From Isoetes taiwanensis (Eukaryota > Streptophyta > Lycopodiopsida > Isoetales > Isoetaceae): a stretch of 64,000 nucleotides of DNA. Shown here piece after piece: positions 1 through 11,258 of the stretch (the first letter of the stretch is position 1; the number at the start of each line of letters is the position of its first letter). The notes beneath the pieces are model-generated. The model was not told the origin of the DNA, searched no databases, and worked only from the letters and a program-made list of their open reading frames with translations. The stretch covers positions 5,646,698 to 5,710,697 of the forward strand of contig JAJEKV010000051.1 of the NCBI GenBank assembly GCA_021234155.1, read 5' to 3'. The position numbers and the translations under genes were made by a program.

Positions 1-831
1 CATCCTCTCTCTCTGTCCGGCACTACTACAACCCTCTTGCAATTTCAAAATCATGCTTGGATGCTAGTGGGGTTTGCCAATGATTCAGAGGTTCTTTTCT
101 CCAAAAATTTAACCGACTTTGATTCGAAGCAGCTTCAAGGCAGTTTTTTTTGCTTCAGGCTGGTAAGCCACTAATGTGGCCTTTTGCTCTCAATCTTTTC
201 AACAGGAATGATGATTTTGCTATAGCAAATCACACTGAAAGGGCATATGGCCTATAAGGTGGAGCAAATTGAAGCGAAAATTAGAAAGAAAGTTGTTTTG
301 GATTTTTGTAAGCAATCTTTCCAGTTGGATCTTCTGATTAGACGATTTTTTCCCATCCTCTTGTTCTTTCTTGTTAGCAGAAAGATTTAGAGATGTTTTC
401 TTGGAAGGGGCCAAAGTAAGTTCTGCAGTTTTAAAATAGGATGTAAGATTATTTGAGATTGCCGAGCTAGGGATCCAATTGTGTCCAGGAAGATGCTTCC
501 ATATCAAGACCAGATATCATGAAACAAACTTTAGAGAGGAGTTTTGGTGGTTGGGCTGTGTATCTAGCTTATTGCAGGTGGGCTGACTGGCGCATCCCGA
601 TAATGCAGCATCTCCTTTTAATATCACATTTGGTAGTAAAGTTGCAGAATTTGATCATAGTTTGAAGCATATTGGCTTCTCTGAGCAGTGAGGGAGATTG
701 TTTAGGTTACCCTTCGTCTCTTTTCTCTTCATTTCTAATTCTGCAAGAGGTTTTTTGGAGCAGTCAAGATTGTCTGCAGTTTGTGGAAAGTGGGAATTGG
801 ACTCCTGTAGTATTCTATGTAACTGAGATGA
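1..831. other. No gene recognised
   Basis: Mixed AT-rich sequence starting with a pyrimidine-rich run. I found no protein family, splice-site series or repeat that I can name. A 95-codon open frame on the minus strand (220-507) has low-complexity composition and no recognisable motif, so I do not call it a gene. Confidence 0.5.
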
Positions 832-1012
832 TGTTGATACTGTAGTATTAGTTAGATAGAAGAAGAAGTTGAGAGAGACTCATGAGTACTGTAACTGCAA
901 ATATAACCCAGATTCGTGTGGGATCCTATATAGTTGAATTGTATCTGATCCATGAGGGATCTTTGTATTGTAATTCTTCCAATCTGATCAATACAAAAAG
1001 TTATTACTTTCA
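832..1012 (+). repeat. LTR-like fragment
   Basis: The stretch begins TGTTGATAC and ends with a tail (TTGTATTGTAATTCTTCC, then AATACAAAAAGTTATTAC) that resembles the U5 end of many plant Copia LTRs, finishing in CA. It sits directly against the Copia gag/protease remnant but points the other way, and no primer-binding site follows it. It could be a truncated LTR from a separate insertion. The call rests on composition and the terminal dinucleotides only. Confidence 0.3.
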
Positions 1013-1021
1013 AAAGGGGGC

Positions 1022-1940
1022 AATAAGCGCTGAAATTTGAATTATATCTTTAGCATTGGATTTTATGACATTATCATCAGCCATTTTGACCAAAACTTGT
1101 CCTTCTTGCCCGCTAAATGCTTTGTTGCACAAGAATCAACTAACCAAATATCCTATGGAATATCAGTAATGTTCCATGCAGCAAGACTGAGATATTGCTT
1201 CTCAATATCCTCAATGTTAATATGCGAAACATTAGCAGTAATTTCAGAAACTTGAGCTATGTTTAGGCTATTGGCTGCTTGTGAGACCTTAAAATGTGTT
1301 GATCTTTAACAAACTGTAGAATGCCTTTTTGAGTTTATAGCAATCTCTTTTTGCATGCCTTTGCTTTCCACAATACCAACAAGTAAATGGCTCCTTGGAT
1401 TGTGACTTTGATGCTGAATAATGATTGGAATGACTACTCCCTGTATTAATAGCTGAGCCAGAAATTGGAGTGGAACGTCAATTATAACCTGACTGATTGG
1501 TCTTAGACTTAGCTCGAAGAATCAGATAAAGAGAGCTTAAGATTAGTAGAGAAGGAAAGGTGTTGTAGCAAAGAGAATCCAGTAGATTCTCCTTTAGAAA
1601 TGGAGAATATAGTGAAAGATCACAAGATGAACACAAATCCAAGCAGATCCGAGCAAACATATTAGTTAACTCTTGACTGAAAGAAAGGATTGAGAAAGAA
1701 ACTTATATTTACATGGTCGTGAGCATAAAGCGGCAATTGAACTTAACCTACAATCTTGAGCGACAATCTTGGCCAATTTTGGACAAATTGGACGTAAAAA
1801 AAACTGTGTCAAAAATAGCCCTTGGATTCACCCGATCCTGATTATACCAAGTGCGCTCGCTCCTTGTATCAATCTGACTGCAGCTATTAGATCTTGGAAT
1901 GCCTAGACTGTCTTCATTCTTCATGCTGGCTCTGATGCCA
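1022..1940 (-). pseudogene. Copia retrotransposon gag-protease remnant
   Basis: On the minus strand two hallmark motifs of Ty1/Copia polyproteins lie in the expected order. A CCHC zinc knuckle (C-x2-C-x4-H-x4-C, read CWYCGKQRHAKRDC) is at 1340-1381, and the protease active-site region reads WLVDSCATKH at 1117-1146, where functional elements have DSGA(T/S)-H; the Gly is replaced by Cys. Gag binds and packages element RNA and the protease cuts the polyprotein. The frame is interrupted, and no integrase, reverse transcriptase or RNase H follows, so this is a truncated dead copy. The zinc knuckle and DSxAT motif make the family call firm; the exact ends are not. Confidence 0.75.
1928..1940 (-). 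promoter_or_regulatory. Primer-binding site of the Copia remnant
   Basis: Minus-strand TGGCATCAGAGCC differs at one base from the usual plant initiator-tRNA-Met primer-binding site TGGTATCAGAGCC. It is preceded by CAACA, as expected where a 5' LTR ends in CA. This fixes the element's orientation and the inner edge of the LTR at 1941. Confidence 0.65.
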
Positions 1941-2110
1941 TGTTGATAGAACATAACATATATGTACTGGAGAGTAGGAAAATAGATAAAGGCGCTAACA
2001 AGCAGCTAATGGACTACCAAAAGTGAACACCTATCTGACGTGGCTTAGGTGTTAAAAAACACACCTAGGCACGTACAATATAGTATGTTCAGTCATCATA
2101 TACGTATTTT
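1941..2110 (-). repeat. Probable 5' LTR fragment of the Copia remnant
   Basis: Sequence outside the primer-binding site should be LTR; its inner end is CAACA on the minus strand. The outer border is not visible because no matching second LTR remains, so the right coordinate is a guess. Confidence 0.3.
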
Positions 2111-3369
2111 ATGCTAACAAGTATATGTCTGCTCGTTTTATCTCATGGTAACACATTAGTCCTAAAATAATATGTCTATAATTTGAAGTTCGAGTCATCT
2201 TAGAGTTGCAGTCAATATAAGGTCTTAAAACAATGTGTCACCAGTTCAAGACGCCTAGAGTCGTATTCAAAATAAGGTGGTTAGATGCGAGACCTAACAA
2301 AAGAATGTTGGTATGGTATAATCGAATTTCTTCTTCTCCTCAATTCTCCTCCTCCTCAATTGCTGCAAATCGAAATGTACTTAATGTAAATCCTACTTGG
2401 GCAAGCTCGTTTTATTGAATCTTGCGACGGAATCTATGTTGTCAAATGAAACTACTTCCTTGAAATCTATTCGAAATCTATGTTGTCAAATGAAACTACT
2501 TCCTTATTCTCTCCTTCTGCCATTTGTTTGCTACACTACTCCAATCTAAATCATAGTCCCTTAGTTTAGAACCTTGAGATTCCCAAATTTCTTTCTTTCT
2601 TTCAGCAGGCTTTATATGCATAAAAAGTTTCTTGTATCCTTCCTCGAAATGTCCTTGTATCCTTTCTGACAAGTCCATGTTTGCTTATCTAATCTTTTCC
2701 TTTGCAATCCTTTTCCCTTCAATAAGCCTTGAGCTTTCCTTTGTATTTCTGTTTTGCCACAATGCTTAGAGCAATCATAGAAGTGCCTTTGAGAGCCTAG
2801 AAATGCTCTTAAGAGCCTCGATTATATTGACACACTGCAGCAACCAGCACCAGCATGCACATATATCTTAGACCATATGCCCACCTTGCCATGCATCCAT
2901 CACAAACTCACACAAACAACATTGGCACAATCATCACAGAAATGTCTTGTAATGAGTATACTTTGATGGATCTTCCAATTTTAGTAAAAACGACACTTTA
3001 ATGTAGTAAGGATCAAGGCAGAGCTCAGTGAAGCAATTTTGTAGGCTTAAGCAAAAAGAAGAGCCGATAAGTATGATGTTTGAGGATGTTAAAACTCAAA
3101 CTTATGCCCTTTAGAAATATCTAACGCCCCATGTGGTAATTTTCCTCTCCTCCTTTTTGAATTTTTTTGTTGACAAGTGAAACATCCATTATGCCCATTT
3201 AATTTTATTTTTGCTGACAAGTGAAACATCCCTACAACAAATACACCCTGCCATATGCAAGCAACACACTGCTCTCTTTCACCTGCAACTTGTACGACAT
3301 AAAGTTGTAATAATGATTTAAACAAGATAGAGAAAATGTAGAAAGCAAATTCTGCTAATCACTTTACAA
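2111..3369. other. Intergenic, nothing firm
   Basis: No recognisable gene. A 60-codon minus-strand frame (2496-2678) is hydrophilic with many Lys, Glu and Trp (WSSVANKWQKE) and reads like coding sequence, but I cannot place it in a family and see no partner exons. A 44-bp-period direct repeat lies at 2431-2504. Confidence 0.4.
2431..2504. repeat. Two-copy direct repeat, period 44 bp
   Basis: A 30-bp segment starting AATCTATGTTGTCAAATG occurs at 2431-2460 and again at 2475-2504 without change. Such a perfect local duplication is probably recent, by slippage or a repair event. Confidence 0.85.
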
Positions 3370-6300
3370 TCAGCTACAAATTCCAAATAAAAAGGCATTT
3401 GAAAGCATGGGAATATCAATGATTTTCCTCCTTGGCAAGAGCGGCTGACGAAATGGATTAACACGAATCTGTAAGAAAAGTCAATTCGACAGCGCAACTT
3501 GGTGATTCAAACATGTTTTACTAAGTGCAAGTTACTCACAGGGTATGCCAGACAGTCTGGCTGAACTGAATTGATGCATCTGACAGCCAGCAAACATGCT
3601 TCTTCACAATAATCTGTGATCATCATCGGTAAATGCACATCCAATATCAACTCCTGAAAAATTGGTTCATATTATGAGTTAGGTTTCCATTTGTGCAAAG
3701 AGTACTTGCATAATACTAACAAGCAACATATACATTAAAAAAATGCAATCTCCCAACATAAATAGTTTCCTAACCAACTATACTTTTGCTTATCCAGTTT
3801 AATAATAATGCTGGAGTGCATATAATTTATATCCTAAACAAATCAATTTCCATGTGCCATTGTTATTACAGAAAAGGACAGCTCTATCTGCAAAAAAACA
3901 GTTTCTTAACAATCGTTTTCCGCCAACTAGGTAGAGCGGCAATTCCAGCATTTGGAGCAAAGATCAGATCAGGAGGTGCAATCTGCATAAAGAAGAATTA
4001 CAACAGATCAAAACACCAACAATGCCAATAAAAAGAAGATTGCTCAATATTCAAAAAACATGTAAAGAAAATAAACAAATGATACTAGCCATCAAAAAAT
4101 CCTAGAATGAATAAAGCTTGAAAGTCTGTATAGACTGCTCAGAAACTACTCACAAAGAATTAAATCACTAAGTAATGCAATAAAATAACCTGACTTCTGT
4201 CAGAGAACTCTGTTAGAGACCAACCCTTTCATTATGAAGCTGAAAAGCAAAGGAAAGTTCAATGTACTGATACAACCTCTGAAAAACGGTCATGGTACAA
4301 TCCTTTCCACATGCGTATAGTTAATTTTCCTGTTCCTTTAGAATCCCACTTGTTACAGTCACTCGATTTACATCTACAGTCATCATCCAAACATTTTGCA
4401 TATCCATTCAACTGCAGCTGCTCACCATCCCTGAAAAGCAACAGAGAAGTAATTTTCAGGTTTCCCAAAAGGATTAAATGTAGACAATGTTGGTTCTTTT
4501 TCACCCTAACCTTGAGGAAGGAACGGCAGGCCCAATAAAATCAAGATGTATATCCATGTCAGGTAGGAGTGCTATAAGCTCGAAAAAGCAATCAAGTTCA
4601 TCAAGCTCCTTCTCTGGACCTGAGATCTTAAAAAAAGCAGCTTTGTTGCAGGATCAAAATACAGATTCTATAACAACTTCCAGCACACATTACCCAAATA
4701 GTGAATATGCGCAGCCTTGCCAATAAAACAGTGGGGAGCTGCAAGGCACAAGGCATAATACAATGACAGAGGCTGCAAAACAATATTTAACCAATTACTT
4801 TGGAAAAAGAGTGAAGGTAGTTATAACCAAATGAAATACATGTAGTTCTAGACTCCCAAATCGAAACCCCAGAATGGTGATAGATGAAAATATTTAAAGC
4901 TTGAAGTAAAGCAGACTAGGACAAAGGAGGAAATGGATAGATATCATATTGAAACATAAGACAGGAACTTCAGTGAAATGTGGTATGCTACTGGTTGGTT
5001 AACTGAACTCCATTCAACTAAACGATTTGCTTTGAAAGCAATGCTTAAGGTTCAAGCCTCAAAGTCTTTTTCAGTACAAGAAAGCACAAGTACCCAATGG
5101 AGGAGCAAAGCTACAGGTGAGTGAAAGGGCAGTTCTCGCCATTTGTAATAACTTTCCCAGGTTTCCAATAACATCTCTGCAGGGTAATCTGGATCTGCAC
5201 AAAGTAGAAGCTGTGAAGGTTGAGATATGTATCCTCACTCCCAAACTGAAGATGGTAAACAAAGTGGTGGCAAAAGACTAAGCAAGCAAAGTATGCATGA
5301 CAATGGAAAAACCACGTTTAATTATACAGGGCAGCCTATTTGAAATAAAGTGTGTATACAATTATATGAGTATTATGCAAGCAATTAACGACATTTTTTA
5401 GTATTTGATAATTAATATGTAAAATCTAGTTTTAGCATTTGACGCAAAAGAATCTGTGTAAAAGATGTACCTGTGCATGGGCATAAGCCTGATGGCAAAC
5501 ACCAACTTGAAGTATGTTCCGTCATGCCTGCAGAAAATAAAGTAACTGTCAACGCATACTAGTTAAGGTAGGGAAAAAACATACTGACCCCATGTTGATG
5601 CACCATTTGTGCAATGACATTCACATTCTATTCGCCATAAGGCTCCGCCATGAAGGCCATGATTTTCCAAAAACGAACATACAGTAATACCATTTGTATC
5701 TGCCTGTCAGCCACTTTGCTTGAGCCACAGTCTACAATTCTTCTCAAATTTAAGGATTAGCCCCACAGTAAATCCCAAACAATAAAAACGATACATCGTT
5801 GGACATGAAGAATTGATTACATGAGGAGAAGCAGGGTAAGAGCACAGGGCAAATCTAGCGCAAACTTATGCCAAAAACATAAGAAACCTTTGGTGCATAT
5901 CTCTAAATCTCCAATATTCTTACAAGATTTCATGAGGCTGCATGCAGATAAAACTATGGTTTAATCATCTCCTTTCCTGGTCTTCAACATAAACAGAGTC
6001 TGTATGTATCATATTCTATTCAGAACAAGAAATCCATGTTACTAAAGTTTTTTATGAGTTCTGCTGAGTTTCCCTAGAGGATTTATGCTCTCTGTCCTCC
6101 ATGGCATATGAGCTCTAAACATGCGTGCTGGTTGAAACAAAATCGAGAAAATATTATACTAAAATAGGAATGGGTGGGTACTTGTTGAACTGGGTTTTAG
6201 GCAGTTGTGGAAATTCGATTCCAAAACGTCCCCTCTTCCTTTTAGCCGCCATAAGATAATTGTTGAACTGATAGGTCTAAAATTGAAAGTGATACACATA

Positions 6301-6999
6301 CTTGGGTAACAAAAAGGATCGGAGTTGGACGTTTATGTGAAACTTCCTATGTCAATGTTATTGTTCCGCAATTTACTTCACAAATAGCTAAGCTTAGACG
6401 TCAGACGTGATTGGCTAATAACTCTGAAAAGAATTCCACACCCCGACTTCGGAGCAACTAAGTTCATCAAAATGAAAAACAAATTGCAACTTAAGCAAGT
6501 GAAATATTTGAATATGGTTATGATAGTCTAGCAGGTCACTAACAAACACTCATGTAAAGGAATTCCACTATGTATAACGTCCTTTCAGCATTGAGAAAGA
6601 CTTGTTTACTCGAAAATCCAAAAAATATTGGTCTTTTCCTGTGTTATATAAGATTACAAAAAAAATTAAACCATCTTGAGGTTAAAAAAATTACCAGGTG
6701 AAGTGTTTCCTTTGTAAATGGAAATGGAAAATCTAACAGCACGGGTGCCTGTGACGCCTGATGGGCCAACCGACCACATTCATCTTTATGCTCCGTCCAA
6801 TGTGCCTTCTGATTTCCAAAAAGAAACCAAGGATTTGTAAAATGAATTTCAGAAAGGAAAATGTGCACGGTGTTTGAACGGGGACCTGATGCTCAGGGGA
6901 GCAGTATCGCATAACTCCACATCCTTTGCATCGATAAGAACAAGCGGAAACCTTGGCGCATATGCTGTTAGCCAAATGTCTGCCGGCGCAGTCTTCCAT
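3370..6999 (-). CDS. MYND zinc-finger protein, ZMYND15-like plant type
   Basis: Twelve exons join in one frame to about 380 residues: 6886-6999, 6695-6808, 5589-5703, 5471-5527, 5094-5194, 4694-4772, 4511-4619, 4277-4430, 4225-4239 (15-nt microexon, least certain), 3911-3982, 3540-3653 and 3370-3468. Intron phases agree throughout and the borders are GT-AG. Residues 20-50 form a MYND finger (CSYRCKGCGVMRYCSPEHQ, then HW-x2-H-x3-C), a Cys/His domain that usually binds proteins. Downstream are blocks typical of the plant proteins annotated as ZMYND15-like: LLDFPFPF, GLHGGALWRIEC, YYKWRELPFHSPVALLLHW, HYLGPEKELDEL, FAPNAGIAALPSW, TDYCEEA and NPFRQP. The length is usual and no lesion is visible. 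The biochemical role of this plant family is not known to me. The start codon is the first Met ahead of the finger. Confidence 0.9.
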
Positions 7000-7183
7000 T
7001 AGGGAGCCAAAACTCTACTACCTACACTACACTGACGGACGCTTGATATGAATTGTTCCCGGCTTTGGGAGTTAAAATCCAAAAAATATCCAGTATATAT
7101 ACATAGTTCTTTTTTACACATTCTCACTGATCTGAATTTTTAGCTTTTTAGCAACTTAGCTTTTTTTTTCTCTACATATATAA
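7000..7183. promoter_or_regulatory. Short upstream region of the MYND gene
   Basis: Only 184 bp lie between the MYND start codon and the 3' end of the neighbouring Helitron. The stretch is AT-rich with a T-run at 7161-7169 and TATATATA-like sequence near 7095-7105. Whatever lay further upstream has been displaced by the Helitron, so the promoter must either fit in this space or include transposon sequence. Confidence 0.45.
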
Positions 7184-7194
7184 CTAGAAAAAGT

Positions 7195-7211
7195 GCCCAG
7201 CGTTGCTGGGC
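7195..7211 (-). repeat. Helitron 3' subterminal hairpin, copy 1
   Basis: GCCCAGC and GCTGGGC form a perfect 7-bp stem around a 3-base loop. It stands seven bases before the CTAG terminus on the minus strand. In Helitrons such a hairpin marks the transfer end; read-through past it is thought to lead to capture of flanking DNA. Confidence 0.8.
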
Positions 7212-9863
7212 TTTTCGTCAGGATTAAATTCAAATATTAAGAACGTTATGGTTGAGAAGGTCTACTTAGGCATATATAGTTTGAATACAGTTTCTTTTTT
7301 TAGCTTAAGTTTGAATACAATTTAGGAAATTTTAGAATGTTTATAGCAATGTGCATTTATTGTGAATATTGTCTTACGAGGGTATCATACCCATTTAGTT
7401 CTCGGTTGGAACTCTTGCACTTTGTTCAAAGTGAATTGAAGTCTTGGAGTGTAAAGGCTATTATGGAACGTCCTCAGTGCATATTGTATGTTCTTAATTG
7501 CAATCAGTACATGCATTACTCTATATACTCTATATGTGATATAGAATATCAAGTGGATGAAGTTCAGAAAAGACCACATATTGCTCCTTGTATACCATTT
7601 ACTGGCTCCGTCCTGACGATACGACCCAGTCAATTCCCAGACGGAAGATTATGATTCCTGTCTCTGCTGCCAGCTCAATTTCTACATTGGGCTGTGTCCA
7701 AAAACGAAGATGCTCTTCAGGTATCGGTATATTTTGCCAAGGAGTTTGAATACATTGGTGGATCGAGGAGAAGTAGTTTTCTTGTAGATTGTAGTTCGGT
7801 TTTTATTGGTATATAAATTGGGGAGGTCTCTTTAGTTGGTATGACTATATATGTTGAGTCTATTTGTGTGTGATTTAGATTAATGGTGTCTGCTTAGTGG
7901 GTGTAATATATTGAAATTGTTAGCTTTTAACCATCCTTCTTAGAAACTACATGAGTGTTACCTATTCTTTTAACAGAGGGAAAAGCAAGTGCTTGACATT
8001 CATAGGCACTCATCTTTTAAAAAAAGGAAATATGTTGAGTGGCAAACAGGCACCACACAAACAGGCACATTCCTCACATAGGCATCCACATGTAAGGTCA
8101 TTAGCCCATATGCGGCCGAGACTTCAAAAATCCTCGGCCCGATAGACCTCACGAATATAAACAATTGAAAGTAACACTTGGGACATATCTTTTACGTTGC
8201 GGTTTACGACTTGATGTTGTAGACCTAGGGATAGAACTCCATCAGCAAATCATGTGCATCCCGCATAACGGTTAATCTGGATGCCACGGTAAATTGAAAC
8301 AAGCAAGCATGCACCGGGAGGCATTTCTTTGTAGCGGTACATCAACATCAATCAACCTGGAAAACCTCCCAACGTGATGCGTGCAAGCGGGTTCTTTGTT
8401 AGGGCACCATTGGGCTCAACGCTCAAATAGCGTCTGTTGCAAAACATGCAAAGAGATATTTAGTTTACTGAGAGAAAAAGTGGCAAGACATAATAAACCT
8501 CATTTCATTAAAATCCTAAATTCATAGGACACATACCCTTGTTAGTTGGTTTCTTATGTAATTTGCTTACCTCCCTTAGCAAGTATTTAATTAACACTGA
8601 TGAACCATCCTTAAACATGTCCATTAGAATCCATTAGCTTGCAAGTGGGGGCATATCATAAAAGATGTCATATTGTTGATTAGCGGTTTCTAAATCTTGA
8701 AGCAACACGGTACTTATAAAGAGAAAACAAAACCACCAAGGCACCAAAGAACTTACTGCCTTCCATTAATCTTCCGAATGGTTCTTATTGTAAAACCAAT
8801 GATGCCATTGTCTTGCTTCCTATTTAGCAGGGTCAAAAGGCCCATACATTTGCTTGTGATAGGCTTGATTTCAAACAAGGATCTTTGCGGGGAAAATGAA
8901 TCTGGCAGGATCGCTCGATCGGATCGCTCGACTGTAAAGCAAGAGATTCATTATCTGAATACAACTTACACTTCATCTATTGGACATTAAGAGAATTACA
9001 ACAAATATAAAAAAAAATGCCCTATTGGATTTCCCTTTCGCGAACAAAGCCTGGGATGAGAATGCAAGGAAAAAAGAAGGCTTCACCCATACTCTTACAT
9101 CCTGTTGCATGACTAAAATGGCCTGTATAGCATTTCTGACAAAGGCACTACAAAATAAGCTTCACCTTCAATGCCATGTTTCTAGTTGCTATAAAGAAAG
9201 ATGTGATCAAATAGTTGATGCTCTCTGAATCAAAGAAGGCACACCCAAGCTAAGCATGTGACATAATATAAGTCAGAATAAAGATGGACAGGCCAAACAA
9301 TAAACATTACTGTAAATGCACATACCTTTTATTCCAAATAACACATGCCCAGATATTTTAAACATGCCAAGTGTTAAAGCCAAGAAATAAACCTTCATTA
9401 AATGAGAGCAGGACTACTTCCTGACATATTCTGAAACCTATTGCCGTGAGGAAGCTAAAATATGAAGTCCATCAGATGTTACAACAAATCAAATCTGAAC
9501 CTGTTTCGGCCGAGTTTATGTTGTGTCTAGGTGCAGAGCTCCACTCTTTAGCCGACGTTTGCCCTGCAGATGGATTTATATGTTTCGATAAGAAAAAAAA
9601 TAACCTTAATGCATGACAACAAATAAGATAGAAGGAGAATCTACTTGCACTCAGCGGTTCCAAGGCTTCAAGGCACAGTACCGGTCTTGATATCAGTTAT
9701 AGGAAGCGCCCAGTTGAAACTTGCAAATTTCGAAGGTCCTGAATAGGAATTTTCCCAAGCAACAGCGAGAGGAAGAAGATGTAAATGGTTATGCATAATA
9801 ATATAATCATGTTATTATTCCAGGTTTGAAGCTTAGAAGTAACAGTGTGGATAAGATCACAAC

Positions 9864-10304
9864 CTGTTCTATGGTGTCAGCCCCAAAATCTTGGCGCCAT
9901 TTCAGCATTTTGGCCCACATTATTTTAGCCTTTTCAACATCAAATTTCCGTGCCTTAAGAAACCTGCAGATGGCAGAATATAACAAAATATGTTGATAAA
10001 TACATAAATTTATACCATGAATCACATGTACATCACCATTTGCTGAAAAATTAAATTGCAGACCACGGATGCATTAATCTGAGATTACTAACTACTGTGT
10101 CAAACTTTAGGGAACAAGTTACTGCAACATTTCATGACAATCATCATGTCTTGCTGGAAACAAATTCTCCTCGCATAATACTTGCCGAAAAGCATCAACT
10201 GCCTTCTGTTCTTCAGCATCACGTACATCTTGAATGGAAAGAGAATTATTTCTCTCTGCAACCCTTCTTCTCTGCCCCCTCCGCTTTGAGGACCTGAACT
10301 TCTT
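9864..10304 (-). pseudogene. Captured SEC14-like (SFH) phosphatidylinositol-transfer protein fragment
   Basis: Two neighbouring exons are readable. The first (about 10123-10304) gives a basic stretch, then SLSIQDVRDAEEQKAVDAFR and a tail ending HDDCHEML. The second (9864-9963) gives [20 protein letters not shown] and [12 protein letters not shown]. This is the CRAL-TRIO N-terminal region of plant SFH/Sec14 proteins, which exchange phosphatidylinositol and phosphatidylcholine at membranes. Exon borders are GT-AG and the frame continues across the intron. The lipid-binding CRAL-TRIO domain itself is absent, so only the front of the gene was taken up. I could not assign the sequence between 7.3 and 9.8 kb to the same gene. 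Confidence 0.85.
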
Positions 10305-10982
10305 TGATATTGAGATTAACGACCCAAACTTTCCCTTTATCTCTATTAGAATGCCCGCCTACGTGCTCTAAAGGAAACATGTACAAAATTCAAAAGCGTT
10401 TCAAGGGTACAAAAATCTGTAAACCTTCTCCTCTGAATATGATGAAATTCGGCATACTCCAGGCCCTCTGATGTTTTGTAATGTTTTGGAATGCCTAGCA
10501 TGGAAAACATAATGCAAGGTGGAAATAAAGGATCGGGAAGAACCTGGCCACTGACGACGTCGACAAAAGGCAAAGATTCCCACAAAGTAGGTAAAGCGGC
10601 TCCTTCTGCAAAGTCATGGTCTTCAAGCATCGTACAAGTATCAGATTTACAAGCCCGATCAAGCTCTCCATGGTCGCCATGGCCAGGCACGATGCCTGCA
10701 ACAGAGCATAATCACCAGGGTTTCACAAAAATTTTCAGCAAAGAATCACAAGAATTAAAGGTTTCACTGAATTCTTAAGCAAAGAATCAGGCAAAGCTAT
10801 GCGTACCTGGTTCATCAGCAACTCAATCGGAATGGTGCAGGCGAGAATTTTAGCACGATTCCTCAATAACCGCAATGAAACTATTTTTGGAAGCATCTCA
10901 GTCGTCGGTTTAATCTAAGGGCCAAAAATGCGCACATACTATCATAAAACGCCATTATTATTATATATATATACAAGAATTT

Positions 10983-11003
10983 GGCGCCGGCGGAGCCGGC
11001 GCC
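10983..11003. repeat. GC-rich 21-bp hairpin beside the Helitron 5' end
   Basis: A perfect 9-bp stem (GGCGCCGGC) with a 3-base loop, entirely G/C, in otherwise AT-rich DNA. On the minus strand it is followed by AAATTCTTGT. It could be the 3' hairpin of the replicase-bearing Helitron to its right, but the terminus would read CTTG, not CTRR. Confidence 0.6.
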
Positions 11004-11127
11004 CTGTGCACCCTTGGGAGTTGAACCCAAGTACGACCGTCGGTGCGGCGCCCATGGTGTAGAGGGAGCATCAATCTCCGAGGAGATCGGTGCTCCATCT
11101 ACATCCTGGGCATGAGATGGAGGAGTG
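11004..11127 (-). repeat. Possible tRNA-derived fragment
   Basis: On the minus strand 11013-11031 folds as a TTGGG/CCCAA stem (extendable by one pair) with a seven-base TTCAACT loop, exactly the geometry of a tRNA T-arm, and contains a B-box-like GGTTCAACTCC. A long A-run follows on the other side. No A-box or complete cloverleaf is visible, so a SINE fragment is only a suggestion. Confidence 0.3.

Positions 11128-11156
<29 letters not shown>
11128..11156. repeat. Homopolymer run of 29 T
   Basis: An uninterrupted T-run on the plus strand, immediately left of the end of the Helitron helicase reading frame. It could be the poly(A) tail of a retroposed minus-strand sequence. Its length is prone to sequencing error. 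Confidence 0.9.
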
Positions 11157-11158
<2 letters not shown>

Positions 11159-11258
11159 GCACCTTGTTTAGGCAAGTAGTTCTTTGTAGAAACGGCGTTT
11201 GTTGTAGTCTTGTCCGGTGTTTGACTTCGTCGAGGAGGATTAATACATCTTCTTTCTT

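Larger units (their letters stand above)
7184..10978 (-). mobile_element. Non-autonomous Helitron carrying SEC14 exons, copy 1
   Basis: Read on the minus strand the element ends in a GC-rich hairpin (7195-7211), then ACTTTTT and CTAG (7184-7187) followed by host T. This is the Helitron 3' signature: a stem-loop about ten bases before CTRR-T. The 5' end is set at TCTTGTATATATATATAA (10978 downwards), where homology to the copy at 40593-44292 stops a few bases further on. No Rep or helicase is encoded, so it would depend on an autonomous relative. It carries a SEC14/SFH gene fragment at 9864-10304. The 5' border is less certain because the base before TC is T rather than A. Confidence 0.75.

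Noticed and set aside
7337..7654. Overlapping plus and minus frames of 105 and 82 codons inside the SEC14-Helitron
   Set aside because: Both strands are open by chance in AT-rich sequence, the second copy shows shifts, and no motif is present.
10346..10701. Minus-strand frames right of the SEC14 exon as the protein's N-terminus
   Set aside because: Parts vaguely resemble the basic N-terminus of SFH proteins, but three frames compete and no splice sites connect them, so I did not extend the call.
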